Shown: piece after piece, positions 31,291 to 35,438 of the stretch | How the letters are laid out: every line of letters starts with the position of its first letter | Position numbering within the stretch: position 1 is the first letter of the stretch | DNA from: Candidatus Omnitrophota bacterium | GTDB lineage: Bacteria > Omnitrophota > Gorgyraeia > JAFGIU01 | Direction of reading: 5' to 3' | Assembly: GCA_016929445.1 (NCBI GenBank) | Contig: JAFGIU010000091.1 | Span: forward strand, 1 to 35,438 | Length of the DNA: 35,438 bases | Notes under the pieces: model-generated | Told to the model about the DNA's origin: nothing | Databases searched by the model: none | What the model saw: the letters and a program-made list of their open reading frames with translations, nothing else | Made by a program: the position numbers and the translations under genes

Positions 31291-32511
31291 CTACACTCCC
31301 CTCTTGAGTTCTTGGTAACTGGTGTGCATGTCCCGGGCAAGACGTTCCTTGCTGTAAGCGTGTCTCACGTACTCACGCCCCTGCAATCCCATACTCCTTG
31401 CCTTGCCCCGATCTTGAAGCAGATAAGCCAAGGCCTCTCCCAAGGCCTTCCAATCTCCTTTACCGACCAAAAATCCGTGCGCCCCCTCGGCCCAATGCCC
31501 TGCACCGGGACTTACGGCCCCCAATTCCCCCAACAAGGAACGCACCCCGCCCACATCCGTGGACACCACGGGCCGGGCAGAGGCCAAGGCCTCAATCAAA
31601 GAAACGGGCGTTCCCTCATTGTCGGAGCTCAGGGCCACGATGTCCAGTGTGGCGTAGATTTCAGGCAAGTCCCTGCGCCAACCCAGCCATCGCACCGATT
31701 GACCGATCCCCAACTCGAAAGCCAGCGTCTCAAGCTCCTGCCTCAACAAACCATCGCCGACTAGGGTAAATTCTATCGTCATTGGTGTCAAGCACTTGAG
31801 ACAATGAGCCGCCGCCCTCAAAAAGACCTCGTGCTGCTTGATCGGCACCATCCTGCCCACAAGCCCCACGCGCAAAGGCTCTTGGGCCAAGGCCTGGCTC
31901 AGAGGTTCGCACTTCAGATAGGGTGCCAAGTCCAGGCCGAGCGGCACCACCCTTATCTTGGCAGCCGGCCCCACGCCCAGGCGCTGCAGGTCCGCCCCGA
32001 TCTCCGGGCTCACGACCAAGAGACGGTCCGTAAACAGGGCCAGGATGCGTTCGATCGACAGGAAAAATGCGCCCCGGACACGCCCGAAATAGCCCTCTAA
32101 AACGTGCCCGTGAAAGGTGTGCACAAGGAGGGGCCTGGGCCCCGGATGCGGCCTCAAGCGGTTGAGCAAGCGATAGACCACGGTGGCTGCACGGCCCAAG
32201 GCGCCGGCCTTGGCCGTGTGCGTGTGCACAATGTGAGGCCGCTCGCGCAAGAACAGGGCCAGGATCCGGAAAAAAGCTTTGAGATCCTTCCAGGGAGAGA
32301 TCGGCCGGACAAGTTCCGGAATGCGCTCCAGCCTAAAGCGGCGCCCGGCACCCAGGTCCGACATGTCCGCTTCCCCCGCATCCAGACTCCCCACAACCAG
32401 AACCGATTCATAGCCCAGGGAGGCCATCTCGTCACACAGCAAAGTCGTGTGAATGGCCGGCCCGCCCACATTGAGCCGGGCGATGATTCGCAGGACCCGG
32501 ATGGAGTCCAA
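31291..32511 (-). CDS. Glycosyltransferase family 4
   Basis: Retaining GT-B enzyme (406 residues). The N-terminal domain has RIIARLNVGGPAIHTTLL with the glycine-rich acceptor loop, and HTHTAKAGALGR (96-107). The donor domain has VGLVGRMVPIKQHEVFL (215-231) and the E-x7-E motif in NEGTPVSLIEALA (E299 and E307), followed by RPVVSTDVGG. The start is TTG at 32509-32511, one base after the DUF4330-protein stop, with GGGGAGAG upstream; no ATG or GTG fits better. Acts on the cytoplasmic side in glycan assembly; sugar unknown. Confidence 0.9.
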   Translation of the reverse strand: MDSIRVLRIIARLNVGGPAIHTTLLCDEMASLGYESVLVVGSLDAGEADMSDLGAGRRFRLERIPELVRPISPWKDLKAFFRILALFLRERPHIVHTHTAKAGALGRAATVVYRLLNRLRPHPGPRPLLVHTFHGHVLEGYFGRVRGAFFLSIERILALFTDRLLVVSPEIGADLQRLGVGPAAKIRVVPLGLDLAPYLKCEPLSQALAQEPLRVGLVGRMVPIKQHEVFLRAAAHCLKCLTPMTIEFTLVGDGLLRQELETLAFELGIGQSVRWLGWRRDLPEIYATLDIVALSSDNEGTPVSLIEALASARPVVSTDVGGVRSLLGELGAVSPGAGHWAEGAHGFLVGKGDWKALGEALAYLLQDRGKARSMGLQGREYVRHAYSKERLARDMHTSYQELKRGV

Positions 32512-32512
32512 C

Positions 32513-34210
32513 TCAGGAACTCTCCCCGCTGGGTCTCACGATCTCGACAACCGTCCCGGTCAATTCATAGTCTTCAAAGCAAAGCGACAGCACTGTGCCG
32601 ATCCTAAGTCGATCGGATTGAAAGAACAGCAGATCGCTTTCTTGGGGAAAAGGCATCTCCACCCAGACCTCAATCTCTCTCATGCGCCCATTAAACTGCT
32701 GCATACCGGGCCCAATATACGCGGAATCCTGGGGTTGCGGAATATTGGAACTGAGTTCCAGGAGTTTCGCCCCGCGGAAGACGCCGGCCGTCGTCTTCTC
32801 AACATCTCCGGATCTAATTGCGCCGGCTATCTCCGGAAGCACCTGAAAGCATCTCAGCCGCGCTTTCATGAATCTCGGATTCTCCGCCTGGGCCCGCAGC
32901 ATAAGCAGTTCGTCTTTTCCGAGTTGATCCTCAGGCACGGCTCGAAGAACCACCCCGCGATAGACATATTCTTTGGTAAAGAATTCAAGCGGCGACCCCG
33001 CGCGCACATCCTTGCCTTGAAAAACCCAGCCCTGATTATTACGCCGGCAAAACAGCCGGAGCACTGCCACCGTTCGCCAAACAACAGAGGCGGGAGAAAC
33101 GGCCATTTGGCCTTCCTCGTCTACAATGACATTTGGATCCTTGAGCTGCATTCGTCTCTGGACCAGGGAGACCAGTTCCCCGACATTATTCCCCTCCATA
33201 TCAAAAGTCCGGTCGCCCTCCTTTACGAGAGATAGGATATCCGGCACCAGATCATCCCACTGGACAAGCACGACCATCCATTCCGAAAGGGAGGCATAAT
33301 CCAGCTTCTCGAGCTCCGAAAGACTGGTGTCATCGCTGGGAAAAGAATGCAGAATTGTGCCTCGATAGATGTAATCCGAAGTGATGAACTCCATATTTTC
33401 ACCGGCCCGCACATCCTCGTCTTGGTAAGTCCATCCATTGGCCGTCCGACTGCACAACAAATTGATCGCCACAACCGCACTCCAGGTCGCCGGGTCTCTA
33501 TTGGCCACAACTTGTCCTTCTGTGTTCACAAACACATTGGGACTGCGCATCAGATATTCTCTTTGAAGTATTGAGACAATCTCTCCTGTGCGCCGGCCTT
33601 GGATATCCCTGGATACATCCCCTACCTTAATCATGGGCACAATCTCGGGGGTGGCGCCTTTCCACTGCACAACAGCCGTAATCCATCGCTCGTTTTCCTG
33701 AAGCGGGGCGACCACATCCCAACCCAGGATCCGGGCCTTCAAATTCCGCCCCTCGATCACAAGGTTAAAAGGGTACAGCATCTTGAGGGGTTGCTGGTCG
33801 TAAGCAAATTCGCCCCAAGTCACACGCCCGGCGATTCGGATCCGGGCAGGGACCTCGTATCTCCCCTGGTCCAGGTGTTCTATTTCCACAAGCTTACCCA
33901 ATGATAAGGGATAGCGCGATAACTGCGCCTTGCCGAGCTCCAGAATTTCGGAGGTCTTTCTCCCGACTGAGTCGTATCCCTTCAGACCGGGCCGCAGCCA
34001 ATGCACGTCATCCTCCTGAAGGTCAAAAATGGCCACGTCCAACACCATCTCCGTGTAATGCTTCGAGGCAATGGACTCAGCCCGCCTCTTGGCCATGAGT
34101 TTGTGGGACACCAGCCCTGCGGGAATCCCCACAAGCAAGAGTCCCACCACAATGGCATCAAACAAATTGACCTTCCCGAATAGCTTTCCGTTCGCATCAA
34201 TGAGTTTCAT
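32513..34210 (-). CDS. Membrane-anchored protein with four tandem DUF4330-like modules
   Basis: 565 residues. The N-terminus KLIDANGKLFGKVNLFDAI is the DUF4330 start, followed by one membrane helix (about 16-35), so the rest is probably periplasmic. Four similar modules follow: about 54-163, 177-290, 311-426 and 448-558. Modules 2 and 3 match in order at VQW, a GD turn, GE-x-VS-x2-QR, PNV-x-V-x2-EGQ, GW-x2-Q-x2-DVRAG and Y-x-YRG. Modules 1 and 4 are more diverged. Most DUF4330 proteins have a single copy. The ATG at 34208-34210 begins at the family start; an upstream reading to 34246 is possible. Function unknown; its place among glycosyltransferases suggests a role in glycan export or anchoring. 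Confidence 0.75.
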   Translation of the reverse strand: MKLIDANGKLFGKVNLFDAIVVGLLLVGIPAGLVSHKLMAKRRAESIASKHYTEMVLDVAIFDLQEDDVHWLRPGLKGYDSVGRKTSEILELGKAQLSRYPLSLGKLVEIEHLDQGRYEVPARIRIAGRVTWGEFAYDQQPLKMLYPFNLVIEGRNLKARILGWDVVAPLQENERWITAVVQWKGATPEIVPMIKVGDVSRDIQGRRTGEIVSILQREYLMRSPNVFVNTEGQVVANRDPATWSAVVAINLLCSRTANGWTYQDEDVRAGENMEFITSDYIYRGTILHSFPSDDTSLSELEKLDYASLSEWMVVLVQWDDLVPDILSLVKEGDRTFDMEGNNVGELVSLVQRRMQLKDPNVIVDEEGQMAVSPASVVWRTVAVLRLFCRRNNQGWVFQGKDVRAGSPLEFFTKEYVYRGVVLRAVPEDQLGKDELLMLRAQAENPRFMKARLRCFQVLPEIAGAIRSGDVEKTTAGVFRGAKLLELSSNIPQPQDSAYIGPGMQQFNGRMREIEVWVEMPFPQESDLLFFQSDRLRIGTVLSLCFEDYELTGTVVEIVRPSGESS

Positions 34211-34670
34211 ATCGGCCAGTATCCTCTCCTTCACCCGGGCTTTCACCCAAGATAACGTTCAGCAACCAGCTCCTTGAGGCAAATGCGCTCAGCGACCCGG
34301 ACTGTGTACAAAGAAGAATTTCCCCAACAAGAAGAATCAGCAAAAAAAGTCCGAGACTCATGCTAAGCCCGGCGTTCACCCCCTTAAACCCGCCCCATGT
34401 AACGGTAAAGGACAACAAGAATACACCGGCCTGCTTGCAGGTAGTCCGGGACAGCGTGCCCTTCAGAGTGGTCCCCGCCTGTCTTATCCGGCTTCCTTGA
34501 AACAGAAAGGCTTTTCCACTTTGTCCAAATGTCAGGATACCGCACCGCAGCCAACTTAAACCGCTCATCAACTTGCTGCTTTGCATCCATTGCCCTGCAG
34601 GCGGGAAGAAAATAGCCCTAAGCGCCGCCACGAGACAACTCCCTCTCCACAAGCGAAGCAAAAAGCTCAT
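34197..34670 (-). CDS. Small hydrophobic membrane protein, unrecognised
   Basis: 157 residues with no family I recognise. A weaker hydrophobic stretch (about 80-96) and a strong membrane helix (about 103-121, LSMSLGLFLLILLVGEILL) are followed by a short polar tail. The first 75 residues are amphipathic, with serine/leucine/arginine spacing such as SSKLMSGLSWLRCGILTFGQ. The start at 34668-34670 is supported by an ATGA overlap with the asnB stop, and its own end overlaps the DUF4330-protein gene by 14 bases. Coupling to both sides argues it is real and works with them. Function unknown. Confidence 0.65.
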   Translation of the reverse strand: MSFLLRLWRGSCLVAALRAIFFPPAGQWMQSSKLMSGLSWLRCGILTFGQSGKAFLFQGSRIRQAGTTLKGTLSRTTCKQAGVFLLSFTVTWGGFKGVNAGLSMSLGLFLLILLVGEILLCTQSGSLSAFASRSWLLNVILGESPGEGEDTGRYETH

Positions 34671-35438
34671 GCCCGCACCGCCTCGGCCTTGGCCCCGCAA
34701 TCCACAAATTGACGGAACCACATTTCCAGAGTCACCAAGGACCAAATGCGCGCACTGTAATCCGCGCGCCCATCTAAATGGGCCTTGACGACAAACTTGA
34801 TGAAATCCGGATTAAAGAGTTTGCGGGCTGCAAAACTTTCGGAAAAAATCAAATCCTCCACCAGGGGTTTTAACTCTCCTCTTAGCCAATGCCCCAGAGG
34901 AATCGCAAAGCCGGTCTTGGGGTGTTCCCACACGATCCTGGGCAGAAATTTCGCGTAACGCCGCCTGAGCAGCAGTTTATTCAACCGCAGACTTCTCTTA
35001 TAGGCCGAAGGCAACTGCGCGGCAAACTCCACTACCTTGTGGTCCAAGAAGGGTGCCCGCGCCTCCAGCGAGTGGCACATACTCGCAATATCAACCTTCA
35101 CCAGCAAATCGTGAGGCAAATAGGTCGTCGCGTCCACATAAAGTGTGGCATTGAGAATATCGCCCGTCCCTGCCGCGTCAAACCGGGCCTGGAGCCATCC
35201 AACAGGATCCACCTGCCGCACTTGAGCAAAAAACTCAGCGCTAAAGAGCTCAGGTTTCAGGGACTCGGGCCAGCCCCCAACCCAATGCTGGTATCTGAAG
35301 GCCAAGGGCATCTCCGCGGCCTCCAAAAACCGCTTCAGCTTGGCAGAACGCGTGCGATTGCTCGGCCCCCCATCCGGACACAGACCTTTGAGCCCCGCAT
35401 GAATTGAATTTCTCAGGCCTTGAGGCAAGCCCTTGAAG
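34667..35438 (-). CDS. asnB: Asparagine synthase-like protein (AsnB), C-terminal part (runs off the window)
   Basis: C-terminal synthetase domain of a glutamine-hydrolysing asparagine synthase-type enzyme; the reading frame is open to the right edge, so the glutaminase and ATP-binding parts lie outside. The diagnostic block YLPHDLLVKVDIASM, then SLEARAPFLDHKVVEFA, is present, as is LLLRRRYAKFLPR, then KTGFAIPLGHWLRGEL. Such genes at the head of polysaccharide operons often amidate sugar carboxylates or make asparagine; which applies cannot be seen here. It overlaps the next gene by ATGA. Confidence 0.88.
   Translation of the reverse strand, partial: FKGLPQGLRNSIHAGLKGLCPDGGPSNRTRSAKLKRFLEAAEMPLAFRYQHWVGGWPESLKPELFSAEFFAQVRQVDPVGWLQARFDAAGTGDILNATLYVDATTYLPHDLLVKVDIASMCHSLEARAPFLDHKVVEFAAQLPSAYKRSLRLNKLLLRRRYAKFLPRIVWEHPKTGFAIPLGHWLRGELKPLVEDLIFSESFAARKLFNPDFIKFVVKAHLDGRADYSARIWSLVTLEMWFRQFVDCGAKAEAVRA

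Overview
The window reads as chromosomal DNA of a Gram-negative-type, GC-rich, uncultured bacterium. The evidence is a long surface-glycan operon with heptosyltransferase-like, O-antigen-ligase-like and WecA-like genes, together with SecG and a glycolytic cluster. The gene mix (DUF4330 protein, GT9 pairs, gap-pgk-tpiA-secG linkage, many GTG/TTG starts with 4-base overlaps, palindromic intergenic repeats) would fit the Omnitrophota/PVC neighbourhood. That placement is an inference of low to moderate confidence. No tRNA, rRNA, CRISPR array, transposase or prophage gene was seen. All genes but one are on the minus strand.

Left block (1-12265, minus strand, listed from high to low coordinate): fmt; gap-pgk-tpiA-secG (lower glycolysis plus a Sec translocon subunit); a family 5 solute-binding protein; a cca/poly(A)-polymerase-like nucleotidyltransferase; the peptide-type ABC transporter genes oppB, oppC, oppD and oppF; and a 5'-end fragment of thiG. 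A terminator-like hairpin lies inside the signal-peptide codons of the solute-binding protein, between secG and the transporter genes.

Middle (12266-15821): a short divergent control region with a symmetrical -10 box serves fmt (minus) and a small TPR protein (plus, possibly leaderless). A 306-base gene-free stretch full of nested inverted repeats follows. Then comes a translationally coupled pair on the minus strand: a family 4 [4Fe-4S] uracil-DNA glycosylase and a PriA whose helicase motifs are all degenerate although its eight zinc cysteines are intact.

Right block (15933-35438, minus strand): 19 tightly packed genes, many overlapping by 1-40 bases, that look like one ~19.5 kb envelope-polysaccharide operon. 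In transcription order they are: partial asnB, a small membrane protein, a membrane-anchored protein with four DUF4330-like repeats, GT4, an SDR epimerase, a WecA-like transferase fused to a truncated CapD/FlaA1-like half, an O-antigen-ligase-like protein, two GT9 heptosyltransferase-like genes, a CgeB-type GT, a second SDR epimerase, two GT2s, a DegT-type aminotransferase, a dTDP-glucose 4,6-dehydratase-like SDR, a PglD/NeuD-like acetyltransferase, another GT2, a GmhB-like phosphatase and an MGDG-synthase-type glycosyltransferase. Dehydratase, aminotransferase and acetyltransferase together suggest local synthesis of an N-acetylated amino-deoxysugar nucleotide.

A recurring theme is that most of the longer intergenic gaps hold a palindromic repeat placed just 3' of a stop codon (oppF, oppC, solute-binding protein, fmt, priA, MGDG-type GT). 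At least three sequence families are involved, and in oppF the repeat supplies the final codons and the stop.
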